Below, piece after piece: positions 35,945 through 50,023 of a stretch of DNA of 64,000 bases; position 1 is the stretch's first letter, and every line of letters starts with the position of its first letter. The position numbers and the translations under genes were made by a program. Under the pieces are notes generated by a model. The model saw only the letters and a program-made list of their open reading frames with translations. It did no database searches and was not told the DNA's origin. Origin of the DNA: Azolla caroliniana (taxonomy: Eukaryota; Polypodiophyta); NCBI GenBank assembly GCA_043228905.1, contig JBHGNT010000001.1, positions 12,338,001 through 12,402,000 on the forward strand, in the 5' to 3' direction.

Positions 35945-36355
35945 CTAGTTGAGGGTGAATGAACTAGATGCATGGCAAAGCAAACGTAGTGCCCTTCCCC
36001 ATACAACCATTGCCTCGCGACATTCCCATAGACAATGGGAAATGCTTTCTATTTGTCCACAGGAAATGCATCTAGTGTCTACATTGGGGCCTTTACCCCA
36101 CGTCCCTACCGGCAAGGCTCTATGTGCAATAAGCCATAAACACATCATTATCTTGCGGTCATATCTGTCATGCCAAATCATTTTCCAGAATTTATCTAGT
36201 CTCATTTCACTAATGCCCTCCTGTATCCAAAATTTCCTTGCTGCAATCTTGTCATGTTCTTGTTCTAGAATAATTTGCCTCCCAATCTTCGAGTTATACT
36301 TGAAAAATTGAAGGTTCCAACTTTTCCCCAACTTGTGATGTAAAAAAATGAACAC
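35945..36355 (-). pseudogene. LINE C-terminal zinc-binding (zf-RVT) remnant
   Basis: A 136-codon ORF reads FWKMIWHDRYDRKIMMCLWLIAHRALP-like sequence and then CISCGQ...ISHCLWEC, the Cys/His pattern of the domain found after RT in plant LINEs. The RT itself is not present nearby. Low-similarity relative of the one at 38274. Confidence 0.7.
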
Positions 36356-36861
36356 ATTTAATAATTAAGGTGTTGTTGAATTCAGTAGAGCTATTAGTGC
36401 CCTATAAATGTAAATGATGTGTAAATTGACTCCATACTCTAAAAAAGAAAGAAGTTGAAGAAGAAGTAAACCTAAAAGACCCCAAAATTGACCAATAAGC
36501 AAAGTGGACCCTCTTCTCACTAAGAGGGAATAAAGACTCAAACTTTACACTTATTGAATCTAAGGAATGACTCTAATTATGAGGACATTCACATTTAGTA
36601 TTCTTTTAATTTACCACTTCCTTGTAACTTGCTTGCCTCTTAGATGGTCATGCACTTGATTTGAGTCGAGTGATTGGTTAGGTGATTGCCTTTGAGTTGA
36701 ATGACTCTATTGGGCAATTGCCTTTGAGACAGGCGAACAAAAATAAGATTTGTTGATGGCACACATTTTTTATCTAGATCACACATGCCCTCAATTGAGT
36801 GCCTTGTACTGTCTATGGCGTGATTCCCTCGCCAGGCCTCTTTATGATTTATATGCAAATA
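36356..36861. other. Intergenic DNA
   Basis: No feature recognised. Confidence 0.5.
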
Positions 36862-37600
36862 TGACAGGAACCGCTCGCTCCCTATGCGCAACACTCGGCC
36901 ACAACCGAGTTTAGAATCATACACAGAAAAAAAACGGGAAATGATAGCACTATACAATGGAGAGAAGAGTACACAGGATGTTTAACGTGGAAAACCCTAA
37001 GAGGGAAAAACCACGGCAGTCCACTAACTGCTAACTATCACTATGTAACAATAATTACAATTGTGAGCTCACGGAGGCAACGACCTCGTGCTCATGATCT
37101 TCACCACAGGCAGCGGTTACAACAGAGGCAATGACCTCTTCCTCTCACTCTCTCTGTACACTGTTGCGCTCTAATCTAGCGCCAACAAGAATGACAACAA
37201 CTCTCTCGCACTGTATAACAAAAAAGTTTGCCCTAAGTCATATTTATACTAATATGACTTTTCGGCTATTTACAAATATAGCCACGATGGAATCTCAGAA
37301 ACATATTTATGTCTCTTCATCCAGTGAGAACTCACCAGGCTTGCATCATTCGGCGCTTGCCGGGTACTCGTCATCCGGTTCTCACCGGGTCTGCACCATC
37401 CAGCTCTCCATAGCCGGGTACTCATCATCCGGTTCTCACCGGGTCTGCAACATCCGGCTCTCCGTAGCCGGGTACTCGTCATCCGGTTCTCACCGGGTCT
37501 TCCGTAGCTGGGTATTCCTCATCCGGTTTCGGCCTCGGCCGAGTTTGCTCATTAGTACTGTTCATCTGACTTCCCATCCGGAGGGACCTGTTTCCTAACA
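36862..37600. repeat. Solo LTR, 739 bp
   Basis: It starts TGACAGGAACCG and ends GTTTCCTAACA, so the termini are inverted repeats. A perfect AAATA duplication flanks it (36857-36861 and 37601-37605). It holds TTTAACGTGGAAAACCC like the LTR at 27606 and a 54-bp tandem repeat near its end. Confidence 0.85.
37359..37560. repeat. 54-bp tandem repeat inside the solo LTR
   Basis: The unit beginning GCCGGGTACTCGTCATCCGG starts at 37359, 37413 and 37467, with a shortened copy at 37507. It is much more GC-rich than the surroundings. Confidence 0.9.
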
Positions 37601-37609
37601 AAATAGACA

Positions 37610-37870
37610 CAAGCCACTACACACACACACAAACACATAACACATAGATACATATACACATGCCATACATCTAAGATATACAACACATACAATACAATAC
37701 ATACATAAATAAACATGGAATACAATATAGTACAATACATGCAATACAGTACATACATATGAGGACACATATACACATAACACATACATACATACACACA
37801 ACCCATGCATAAAATATATACAACATATGCAATACAATACAATACAATACATACATACACACATCTATAA
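37610..37870. repeat. ATAC/CA-rich satellite block
   Basis: Same composition and some shared phrases (ACACATAACACATACATAC, CATGCAATACA) as the array at 30090-32535; it starts right beyond the solo LTR. Confidence 0.85.
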
Positions 37871-38273
37871 AACATATATGTGTCTTCTATGTAAGGGCAT
37901 TTAAAATGAGTTATTGTCAAATTATATATTGGCGCTAAGGGGTATTTTTATTAACCGTTTTTTCATAGAAGAGTATCTAAAATAGTAAAAAACATATGTA
38001 TAAGGGGTTTATAAAAGATGTCATGAACGCACGTGATACAACCTCTTTATATGTAGTGGAGCTCCCCGGGGAAGAAGAACTATAAAGGTGAAACTATAAT
38101 ACTTTCATAAGGGTTGTTCCTAATGGTAATGCCTAGGGCTAGATCTTAAGCCTATCTCTCTCTCTCTCTCTCTCTTTGGTGAAAACACACAATTATATTA
38201 ATAAATGTGTGTGAAAAACACTACTTGCAATACGTGTGACAATGGGGTATGGTCACACACTAACCACACTACA
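37871..38273. other. Intergenic DNA
   Basis: Contains a (TC)n run at 38155-38176, nothing else recognised. Confidence 0.5.
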
Positions 38274-38856
38274 CTACATGGGTAGTAGAACATGTTGAAT
38301 TGCCAATAGGCAAGACGAACACTCCACCGAGGAAAGAATTTCCACTTGTTCCAATAAAGAAAATTGCCACATTAGTACTCCCTTCAACTTTCGTAGATAT
38401 GCTTTCACTCCATGTCTACCATCGAATACAAAAGCGTTGCGCATGTTCCAATTATGACGCAATCCCCAATATCTCAGAAATAGGAAAACAATCTCCATCT
38501 CTGATTTTGGGTTAGCCTGTGTAAATTGTGCAAACACCCATTGTCTAGGTGTCAAATAACTCCATGATAAAACTTGCCAAATTTGAGAAATGTAACTCCA
38601 AATTTGACAAGCAATTGGACATTGTATAAATCGATGAGTACTATCTTCTATCTGAACTGTGCAAAAAAAGCAGGTACCCATTGCTAGTCCATGATGCTTT
38701 AAAGCTAATCCCAAAGGCAATCCTCCGATCAAAACTCTCCAAATGAATACCTTTGCAACAAGTGGCAATTTAGAATGCCAACTACGTTGTAAGATCTACC
38801 ACCACCCATAATTAGATTTGTGTATTTTCCATTCTTCTTCAGCCTTAGATGATAAC
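38274..38856 (-). pseudogene. LINE-F C-terminal part (zf-RVT), right side cut by Copia-A
   Basis: The minus-strand translation has KVFIWRVLIGGLPLG followed by CFFCTVQIEDSTHRFIQCPIACQIW, the CX2C...HX4-5C pattern of the LINE zf-RVT domain. The frame continues to the Copia-A insertion point at 38856 (with one TAG near 38799) and resumes on the far side at 59899. The target duplication allows the junction to be closed in frame. Confidence 0.85.
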
Positions 38857-39293
38857 TGTTGAGAGACAACCTCAACATCGGCCGGATCGACTGAGCAAGC
38901 CGAGGACCGGATCGGTTGGGACAGATCGGTTAGGCTGGACTGGTGCGTAAAATGGATACGCAAATCGGTGTGTAACGAGAGGCCGTATCGGTGCATAAAC
39001 TGAAAGGCCGTTAGAGAGATATTCCTCGTAAGGAATAGTTTTGGGAGTAATTGTCAAGGCTCATTTATGAGCAGTCAAGTATTGTCAGTACTTGTGTCAG
39101 CCCATTGTCAGGGCTTGTATAAAAGGTGCTCACTGAGCACGTTGTACACACAAAGACTTAGTTTTTTTAATTGAATTTCTTGTGTGTTCTCTCTTTGTCT
39201 CTCCCGCGTACTGTGTATACTCAAGCTCTCCATTAAACCTGCGTATTTTCTGTGTGTTTGGTTTTCTATTGCTTCCGCACATAATCTTTTACA
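38857..39293 (+). repeat. 5' LTR of Copia-A
   Basis: It starts TGTTGAGAGACAACCTCAAC and ends ATAATCTTTTACA. A TATAAAAG at 39117-39124 is a good TATA box for element transcription. Confidence 0.95.
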
Positions 39294-39305
39294 TGGTATC
39301 AGAGC
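39294..39305 (+). promoter_or_regulatory. Copia-A primer-binding site
   Basis: TGGTATCAGAGC, complementary to the 3' end of initiator-Met tRNA, directly follows the LTR. Confidence 0.95.
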
Positions 39306-39384
39306 GCGAGGGTTGAGAACCTCTGCAGCCGACATAACTTGAAAGAGAAAAAAAAAAACCAACCAAGAAGAATAGGCAAAACCG

Positions 39385-40886
39385 ATGAATAGAGGCATGG
39401 CTAGCTCGCTCCCAACAGAGAAGCTCAATAGAAACAACTACGCGTCTTGGTCTTACAAGATGCACTAGTACCTGCTCAGACATGGTTACTAGAGCTATGT
39501 CGATGGAGCAAATGACACAGCACCCGATTCGACACACAAAGACTTCCTGGCTTAGGAACAGTCGGCAAGCAAAGTATTGTACTGCTTCGCATCTTGTGTG
39601 GGCGAACAACTATTAAGCTACGTTCGGGATGCAAAAATGTCGAAGGGTGCGTGGGAAAATCTGAAGAAGCTCTTCCCCGCGAGCACCATAGCCAGGAAGC
39701 TTCAGCTTCGACATGAGTTGAGCAACCTACGACAACGCGATTTGTCGGTGGCTGACTATACCTCGAAGATCAAGGACATATGCGACTCCTTAGCTTCCAT
39801 CGATCTGAACATCAAGGAAAGCGAGATGGTCCAGGTTTGTCTCGGGGGTTTGGCGTCGAAGTTCGGGGCGTTCCGAACTGTTGTGTGTACCCGAGAGAAT
39901 ACGCCGTCCTTTTTCGACTTACATTCGATGCTCCTGGTAGAGGAGAAGCACGCGGGTGCGTCAACGAGCACACACACTGACAGCAAGATGTTGTACACGG
40001 AGGGAGATAGGCCCCATGGATGTGGAGGATGAGGCGAGTCGGTGCACAATGGAGGCGGCCAACGAGATCAAGGAAGAAGGCACCAAAGTGATGCCGATAG
40101 CAACTCCGGACCCTCCGGAAATAGGGGGAGTCGAGGCAACGAGAACCGGCTAGGGAAATCCACCGCGGAATGCTGGTACTGTGGCAAGAAAGGCCATAGG
40201 GAGAGCGAGTGTTGGAAAAAGAGCGCCGATTCGGAGAGAACCGGGTCCGGATCAGGTTCCGAATAGACCGACAAAGGAGATCGGCAACGATCGCACTACG
40301 CCGAAGGATCCGGAGAAGCCGGAAAAGGGTCAGTCTTCGTGACGAGACAAGAAGCAAACCCGATGAAGAAGTCCACTCCGAAATCGGAGGAGGTGTGGTA
40401 CATCGACTCCGGCGGGTCAAACCACATGACGTGCCACAAGGAGTGCTTCTCGTACCTGGAAAAACCGATGCAACCGGGAGTAGTCGCAACTGGAGATGAC
40501 ACTCCGCACCCGATCGCGAATGTCGGTGAAGTTGCCTTGAGCCATGTTTGGCAGAAAGGGAAACTTATGAACGTGCTACACGTCCCAACAACCACGAAGA
40601 ATCTAGTGTCGGTCGGGCAGATCATCGACTAGGGGATGCAAGTCCGGTTCATGCATCTCGAGTGCTTCATCGAGGAAGAAGGCCGAGTTATTGCACAAGG
40701 GTGAAGAGATGGGAGGATGTTCATCCTCGACTCTACTGACGGTGGCACCGCAATGTTCGCGAAGGGACAAAAAGTCGAGTTAGACATTGACTTATGGCAC
40801 AAGCAGATAGGCCACGTCAACTACCAGCGGCTTCAAGACCTGCAATCGAAACAAGTGGTGTTCGGATTGCCCAAATTCAGTGGCCG
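39385..40886 (+). pseudogene. Copia-A gag, protease and integrase zinc region
   Basis: From an ATG at 39385 the frame gives a Copia gag (capsid core near 39600-39900) with a CCHC knuckle CWYCGKKGHRESEC (about 40171-40212). The protease loop follows as DSGGSNHMT (near 40407), and then LWHKQIGHVN of the GAG-pre-integrase zinc region (near 40794). It ends abruptly at the Copia-B LTR. Stops at 39466, 39490, 39553, 40030, 40264, 40630 and near 40704 break it. Copia-C has sense codons at these places. Confidence 0.9.
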
Positions 40887-41294
40887 TGTTGAGCGGCAAG
40901 CTCAACTGGAGCCAGATCGGCTGAATAAGCCTGAGCCGGCAAGCGAGACGGATCGGTAAGCTATGAGCAACCGAGCCAGCAAGCAACAGAGCCGGTGAGC
41001 TAGGGAGCCGGTTAGCCGGATCCAATCAGTAACCGGAAGCCTAGTATTAGTGTAGACTACTAGGCAATTATAGTCTCGTAGTAAGTGTCAAATGCTCGTG
41101 TGAGCATTGAAGTACGCGGTACTTCTGTCAGTCCAACGAGGACTTGTATAAATAATGCTACTAAGCATAGTTGTATTGACACACAGAGTGCTTATATCGT
41201 TTTAAATATAGCTTTTACGTTTTGCTCTCTCTATCTCTCCTGTGTATTCCCTACGTTCTCTGTTTTCTAACGCTTCCGCAAGTAATCGTTTACA
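40887..41294 (+). repeat. 5' LTR of Copia-B
   Basis: It starts TGTTGAGCGGCAAGCTCAAC inside the Copia-A integrase zinc region and ends ATCGTTTACA, followed by TGGTATCAGAGC at 41295-41306. It is 408 bp and only distantly similar to the Copia-A LTR, so it belongs to another subfamily. Confidence 0.9.
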
Positions 41295-41389
41295 TGGTAT
41301 CAGAGCGCGAGGGTTGAGAACCTCCTCTGCAGCCGACAAACGCCTGAAAGCAAACCCTAACAGGTTGTAAAACAACAGATAGAGAAGTG

Positions 41390-41720
41390 ATGGATAGAGG
41401 GATGGCTAGCTCGCTCCTTGTGGACAAACTCGACAGATCCAACTATGCATCTTGGTCGTATAAGATGCACCAATACCTGCTTGGGCATGGCTACTAGAGT
41501 TTTGTCGAAGGTGCCAACGAAACAGCACCTGATGCGGCACATAAGGACTTCCCAGTGTGGGAACAATCGGCAAGCAGAGTGATGTACTGCTTCGTGTCCA
41601 GTGTCGGAGACCAGCTACTGAGCCACATCCGAGATGCCAAGATGCCGAAGGAGGCTTGGGGAAACTTGAAGAAGGTCTTCGCCGCGAGCACAACAACCCG
41701 GAAGCTGCAACTCTGACAGG
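41390..41720 (+). pseudogene. Copia-B gag, truncated
   Basis: The ATG at 41390 begins a gag N-terminus alignable with those of Copia-A and Copia-C (MDRGMASSL at the start). One TAG replaces a Trp codon near 41496. Similarity ends at about 41717-41730, where SINE-like DNA begins; the rest of Copia-B and its 3' LTR are absent. Confidence 0.85.
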
Positions 41721-41730
41721 AGTTGACCAA

Positions 41731-41985
41731 TGTGCTTCACGATATAAAAATGAGCTTAAATGTTGCATTTAATAATATTTGAGAGACTTGAACCCACATC
41801 CTTATATATGAAATACAATGTACATACCACTAGGCTAGGCTATTTATTTGTAAAGTGTGTAATAAATGTGCTTCATGATATAAGAATGAAGCTATATATT
41901 GTATTAAGTAAAATTGAGAGACTTGAACTCTCAACCTTGTATGCCAAACACAAAGTATACACCACTAAGCTAGGTTAGTTATTTT
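41731..41985 (-). repeat. Two tandem tRNA-derived SINE-like copies
   Basis: Units start TGTGCTTCACGATATAA at 41731 and TGTGCTTCATGATATAAG at 41867 (136-bp period). Read on the minus strand each has an A-box-like TAGCCTAGTGGTAT or TAGCTTAGTGGTGT, then a B-box-like GGTTCAAGTC or AGTTCAAGTC about 45 bp on. Confidence 0.6.
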
Positions 41986-42227
41986 AGAATACATTTTCAT
42001 CATTATACTTATCCCATATCTATTTTCATACATGGGAGCTCAAGTGAGCATGATGGCTACCATGCATCATGTGCAATACATGTGCGCCAAATGGCGATCA
42101 TGCATTACATGTAACTCATGCATTGCATGCATGCCATGCTCCCATACATTACCATATGCATGACAACACTTATGTAAAGAGGGGCAAGGAAAACAAGAAA
42201 TAATCAAGAGAAAGTAATACAATCAAG

Positions 42228-42360
42228 TAAAGAAGATTAGCTCATTGGGTGGAGAACCTCTTGTTTCGAAGTTGAGGTCGAGGGTTCAAATCAAGGGTCG
42301 GTATTGAAAAGATTCATCTTACGATCAAGGATTGTAAAATATTATATTTTTAATATACAT
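42228..42360 (+). repeat. tRNA-derived SINE-like sequence
   Basis: A-box-like TAGCTCATTGGGTGG at 42238 and B-box GGTTCAAATC at 42283-42292 have tRNA-like spacing. The acceptor stem does not pair well, so a SINE head is more likely than a tRNA gene. Confidence 0.6.
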
Positions 42361-42454
42361 TATGTTTATATCATATACTCTTGTTTCTAGAATCATACTT
42401 TGTCTCAATCTTCTTTCTTGAATCATACATTGTCTCTATCTTTTATCTATGCTC

Positions 42455-42527
<73 letters not shown>
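42455..42527. repeat. (CT)n(CA)n compound microsatellite
   Basis: About 20 CT units followed by about 15 CA units, at the left edge of Gypsy-2. Confidence 0.95.
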
Positions 42528-42603
42528 TACTCGTAACTCTTCGTCTTACTATCCTTAACCATTCTATCATCACCATACAAGCCTTATTAAAAGTTAAGTT
42601 TCT

Positions 42604-43542
42604 TCAACTCCCCTTAACCTTAGTCCCCGTGACTTCGCCTTCCTCGATCTTCCTTGGCTTGAACCGGTGTGTTTGGTCGAACCGGGCTTTGTTCCATATT
42701 CTCGCTACCCGAAGTTTCTCCGCGGCTCTCTCTACGTCCTCCGGCCTCCGCTCGAGCTGTCGAATCCGCGCCGCCAACAGTTCCTCTCGGCTCATCTCAT
42801 CCCTCCAGTCCACCGTGGCCCACGAGGAGATCGTTCGTTCTGTTGACATGATCGGCTTCTGTCTGAACATAAGCTCGGTCGGCATGAACCCGGTTACCGA
42901 ACTGTGCGTAGTCCGGTCCGCCCACAAGGCATAAGGTAGCAGCCACGGCCAGTCCCCGACTCGGCCTCCGCACGCCCGTACTAGCGCTTTGACAATTGGC
43001 CCATGTCCGCGCTCCACCTTCTCGTTCGCCTCCGGATTGTACGTTGTGGTGAGCGAAAGTTTGACTCCTAGCCGGTCGAACAACTCTTCGGCCTCTTCTG
43101 CGTCTAACTCACCACGGTCAGCCACGATCTTCCCTACGCACCCGTATCGGCATACTACGTCCTCAATCAAAAACCGGCACACGGATGCCGTCGTCTTGTT
43201 CTGTAGGGCTCGGCCTTCAACCTGGTTCGTTAGATCTTCCCGAGCCAGCACCAGATACCGCATCTGTCCTACCCCCATTGGCATCGTCACCAAATCCACC
43301 ATCCACTTGAAGTGGACGGTCGGAGGGTAGGTTGGGTGAAGCTCGTCCCGATGTCGGACCATGGAGTGCACCTGACAGCTTTCGCAAGTCATCATGAACC
43401 GATGCATGTCCCGGTATAGTCCCGGCCACCAGTACTTCCCCTTTAGCTTTTCGAACGTGGCCCACGTTCCACGGTGTCCAGCCCATGGGCTATCGTGGTA
43501 CGCCGCCAACAAATCCTCATATTCCTCCTTCTTCGCCACCAC
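42604..43542 (-). pseudogene. Gypsy-2 integrase
   Basis: 312 codons without a stop. The H2C2 zinc motif (AYHDSPWAGHRGTW ... CESCQ) is at about residues 14-56. The core follows with D in WMVDLVTMP, D in VADRGELD and E in NPEANEKVERGHGP. The C-terminal part is Arg/Lys/Glu-rich and no chromodomain is recognisable. It would insert element DNA into the genome. A TGA at 43543-43545 separates it from RNase H where the polyprotein should be continuous. Confidence 0.88.
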
Positions 43543-44226
43543 TCAGAGCGGGATGTCGTTCCTCGTCTTCAGGTGCTTCCATATGTACCCATCCCGGAGA
43601 AAGAATCGGTAGGCTTTCTTCCGAATCTGGTTGGCTTCGTCCGTTGTCCATGCCGCGTCCGGTGTCATTGTTTTCAGTAAACCGCCGATCTGTAGCCACT
43701 TCCCGTCATACTTGCTCTCGTCGAAATCGTTAAGCGTTGGAGAGCATTCCCTGCCGGTTGTTACGTAAGCCGCCTCGAAGAAGTTGACGCCGACTTCCTC
43801 GTCCTCTGAAACCATGCCGCCGTCGTTTTCGAACCTCGCCCTTGAAAGCATGTCGACCATGGCATTGTCTTTCCCGGAAATGTGTCGTATTTCCGGATTC
43901 AGGGAGTTGATGTACACTATACACTTGAGCATTGCCAGGTCCGACGTCACGCATCCAGAAACCATGCCAAGGATCGGCAGGCAGTCCGTCTCGATAATTA
44001 CCTCTGTCCCGATCAGGTAGTCTTTATCCGCCTTTACCGCCGAAACGATACCCCAGAGCTCGCGTTTAACCTGGGCGTATCCTCGCAGTCGCTCGTTGAG
44101 GACCTTCGCGCCGAACCGGATCGGGGAACGCACGCCGTCCTCGTCCTCTTGGTTGATGACCCATCCGATCCCGGTCGGACTCGTGTCTACCGTTACGTAA
44201 ATTGGAGTGCTCTTTCCGTAGACAGC
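43543..44226 (-). pseudogene. Gypsy-2 RNase H, cut by Copia-C
   Basis: It contains YLIGTEVIIETDCLPI and the region leading to the integrase. The upstream end is the Copia-C LTR at 44227; the RT half continues beyond 50023. It aligns with Gypsy-1 65-600 almost throughout. Confidence 0.88.
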
Positions 44227-47372
<3,146 letters not shown>

Positions 47373-47375
47373 CTA

Positions 47376-48602
47376 CTCGTCCGAGTAACCGACCAAGATG
47401 CATGTCTCGGCCTTTGCGTCCAGCTTCCTCCTTTTCTCCTTCGGTATATGCACATACGCAATGCTACCGAACACCCTCAAGTGTCGCAAGTTTGGCTTCA
47501 TTCCGAAATATAGCTCGTGCGCCGACACTTTGTCTCCAATCCGGTTCTGGATGTATACCGCGGTCCTTACCACCTCGGCCCAGTAGACCTTGGGCAAGCT
47601 CTTCTCCTCCAGCATTGCCCGTGCCGCTTCCACAACTGACCAATTCTTTCTCTCGGCCACGCCGTTCTACTCTGGCGTGTATCTACAACTAAATTCGCGG
47701 CGAATTCCCATTTGTTGTAGGTAACCGTTGAATTGACCGGAAAAGTACTCTTTCCCGCCATCCGACCGTAGGCACTTGATCTTTCTTCCCGTTTCGGCTT
47801 ACACGAACCCTTTGAGGTCCTGTAAACAGTCGAAGACTTCGCTCTTCCTCTCAATGAGGTAAATCCACGTGTGCCGCGTGTGGTCGTCGATGAAGGAGAC
47901 GAAATATCGGCTCCCGCCAAGACTAACGTTTTGTGCCGGCCCCCATACATCAGAGTGTATAAGGTCGAGCTTGTTCCGGCTCCGGTTTCGCTCGTTGGGG
48001 AAGGGAACTCGGTGTTGCTTCCCGAGCTGGCAAGCTTCACAAATTTGTGCCTTTCGGCCACGAAATTTGGGCAATCCGAACACTACCTGTTTCGATTGCA
48101 GATCTTGAAGCCGTTGGTGGTTGACGTGGCCTATCCGCTTGTGCCACAAGTCGATGTCCGACTCGGTCTTTTGTCCCTTCGCGAACATTGCGGTGCCGCC
48201 GTCAGTGGAGTCGAGGATGAACATCCTCCCGTCTCTGCGCCCTTGCGCAATCACATGGCCTTCTTCCTCAATGAAGCACCCGAGGTGTGTAAACCGAACC
48301 TCCATCCCTTGGTCGACGATCTGTCCGACCGAGACCAAGTTCTTCGTGATTGTCGGAATGTGCAACACGTTCATGAGTTTCCCTTTCTGCCCGACATGGC
48401 TAAGGGGAACTTCTCCGACATTCACAATCGGATGCGGAGTGTCGTCTCCTGTTGCGACTACTCCCAGTTGTATCGGTTTTTCAAGGTACGAGAACCACTC
48501 CTTATGGCTCGTCATGTGGTTTGACGCGCCGGAGTCTACGTACCACACCTCGTCCGATCTCGGGGTGCTCTCTTTCATTGAGTTTGCTTCGTGTCTCGTC
48601 AC
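47376..48602 (-). pseudogene. Copia-C protease and integrase
   Basis: WYVDSGASNHMT (near 48530) is the protease loop. LWHKRIGHVN and CEACQLGKQHR form the integrase zinc finger. The core has DLIHSDVWGP and FIDDHTRHTW, then the ENGVAERKN-type motif with a stop at 47667-47669, where Q is expected. A second stop lies at 47799-47801. The HIPKEKRRKLDAKAE segment near 47420 is the usual C-terminus of Copia integrase. Confidence 0.92.
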
Positions 48603-49556
48603 GAAGACAGACCCTTCTCCGGCTCTCCCGGAGTCTTCGGCATAGTGCGATCACTGCCGATTTCCCTTGTCGGTATGTCTGGAGCCGTTCCCGGAACCAG
48701 TTCTCTCCGAATCGGCGCGCTTCTTCCAGCACTCACTTTCCTTGTGGCCTTTCTTGCCACAGTACCAGCACTCCGTGATGGACTTCCCTTGCCGGTTCTC
48801 ATCGCTTCGACTCCCCCTGTTTCCGGAGGGTCCGGAGTTGCTGTCGGCATCACTTCGGTGCCTTCTTTCTTGATCTCGTCGGCCGCCTCCATTGCGTGCC
48901 GACTCGCCTCGTCCTCCACGTCCACGGGGCCTATCTCCCTCCGTGTATAGCATTCTATTGTCGGTGTGCATGCTCCTCGACACACCCGCATGGTTCTCCT
49001 CTACTAGGAGCATCGATTGTAAGTCGAAAAAGGACGGCGTATTCTCCCGGGTACACATAGCCGTTCGGAACGCTCCGAACTTCGACGCCAAACCTCCGAG
49101 ACAGATCTGGACCATCTCGCTCTCCTCGATGTTCACCTCTATGGAGGCGAGGGAGTCGCAGATATCCTTGATTTTCGAGGTATAGTCTGCCACCGACAAG
49201 TCGCGTTGTCGTAGGTTGCTCAACTCCTGTTAGAGCTGAAGCTTCCTGGCTGTGGTGCTCGCGGCGAAAATCTTCTTCAGATTTTCCCACGCACCCTTCG
49301 GCGTCTTTGCATCCCGAACATAGCTCAATAGTTGTTCGCCCACACACGACGCGAAGCAGTACAATACCCTGCTCGCCGATTGCTCCCACAACGGGAAGTC
49401 TCTGTGTGTCGATTCGGGTGCCGCGTCATTAGCTCCTTCGACATAACTCCAGTAGCCGTGCCCGAGCAGGTACTGGTGCATCTTGTAGGACCAAGACGCG
49501 TAGTTGGTTCTGTCGAGCTTCTCTATTGGAAGCGAGCTCGCCATGCCTCTATCCAT
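48603..49556 (-). pseudogene. Copia-C gag
   Basis: The ATG at 49554-49556 starts a capsid-like region. YASWSYKMHQYLLGHG and AWENLKKIF are typical of plant Copia gag. A CCHC knuckle CWYCGKKGHKESEC lies near 48735-48776. One TAA at 49230-49232 interrupts it. The product would form the particle shell and bind RNA. Confidence 0.92.
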
Positions 49557-49610
49557 CGTTCTTCTTGTTCTTCTTCGTCAAGCTGTGTCGGCTGCAGAGA
49601 GGTTCTCAAC

Positions 49611-49628
49611 CCTCGCGCTCTGATACCA
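49611..49628 (-). promoter_or_regulatory. Copia-C primer-binding site
   Basis: Minus strand TGGTATCAGAGC (plus 49617-49628) next to the LTR, of initiator-Met tRNA type. Confidence 0.95.
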
Positions 49629-50023
49629 TGTAAAAAGTAACGTGCGGAAGCAAGTATGAAGACCGAATAGAAGGAAGGAAACTCAGGTTTAATGGAGAGC
49701 TTGAGCTTACACGGTATACGCGGGAGAGACAGAGAGAGTGAGAGAGAAGACACAAAAAACTATATTCAACAATAATACTCAGTCTATACATAAGGCGTGC
49801 TCAGTGAACACTTTTATACAAGTCTTAGAAGGACTGACCGAAGTACTGACAGTACTTCAATGCTCATCAAGAGCTCCTACACTAACTCCCAAATATATTC
49901 CTCACGGAATATCTTTCCTAACGATCTCCCGGTTTACGACCTCGGCCTAACCGATCGGTCCCAACCGATCCGGTCCTCGGCTTCTTCAGCCGAACCGGCC
50001 GATGTTGAGCTTGTCTCTCAACA
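49629..50023 (-). repeat. 5' LTR of Copia-C
   Basis: On the minus strand it starts TGTTGAGAGACAAGCTCAAC and ends CTTTTTACA. A TATAAAAG element lies at about plus 49812-49819 (reversed). Confidence 0.95.

Noticed and set aside
37359-37560. Regular repeats that might suggest a CRISPR-like array
   Set aside because: Units are directly adjacent with no unique spacers, in a plant LTR.
37552-37920. Minus-strand frame of 122 codons rich in Cys and Tyr
   Set aside because: Same cause: ATAC/CA repeat block.
42238-42310. Possible functional tRNA gene
   Set aside because: Box A and B are present but the acceptor and anticodon stems do not pair; a SINE head is more likely.
47871-48645. Plus-strand frames over 170-217 codons opposite Copia-C
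   Set aside because: They are shadows of the polyprotein on the minus strand; no family motifs.
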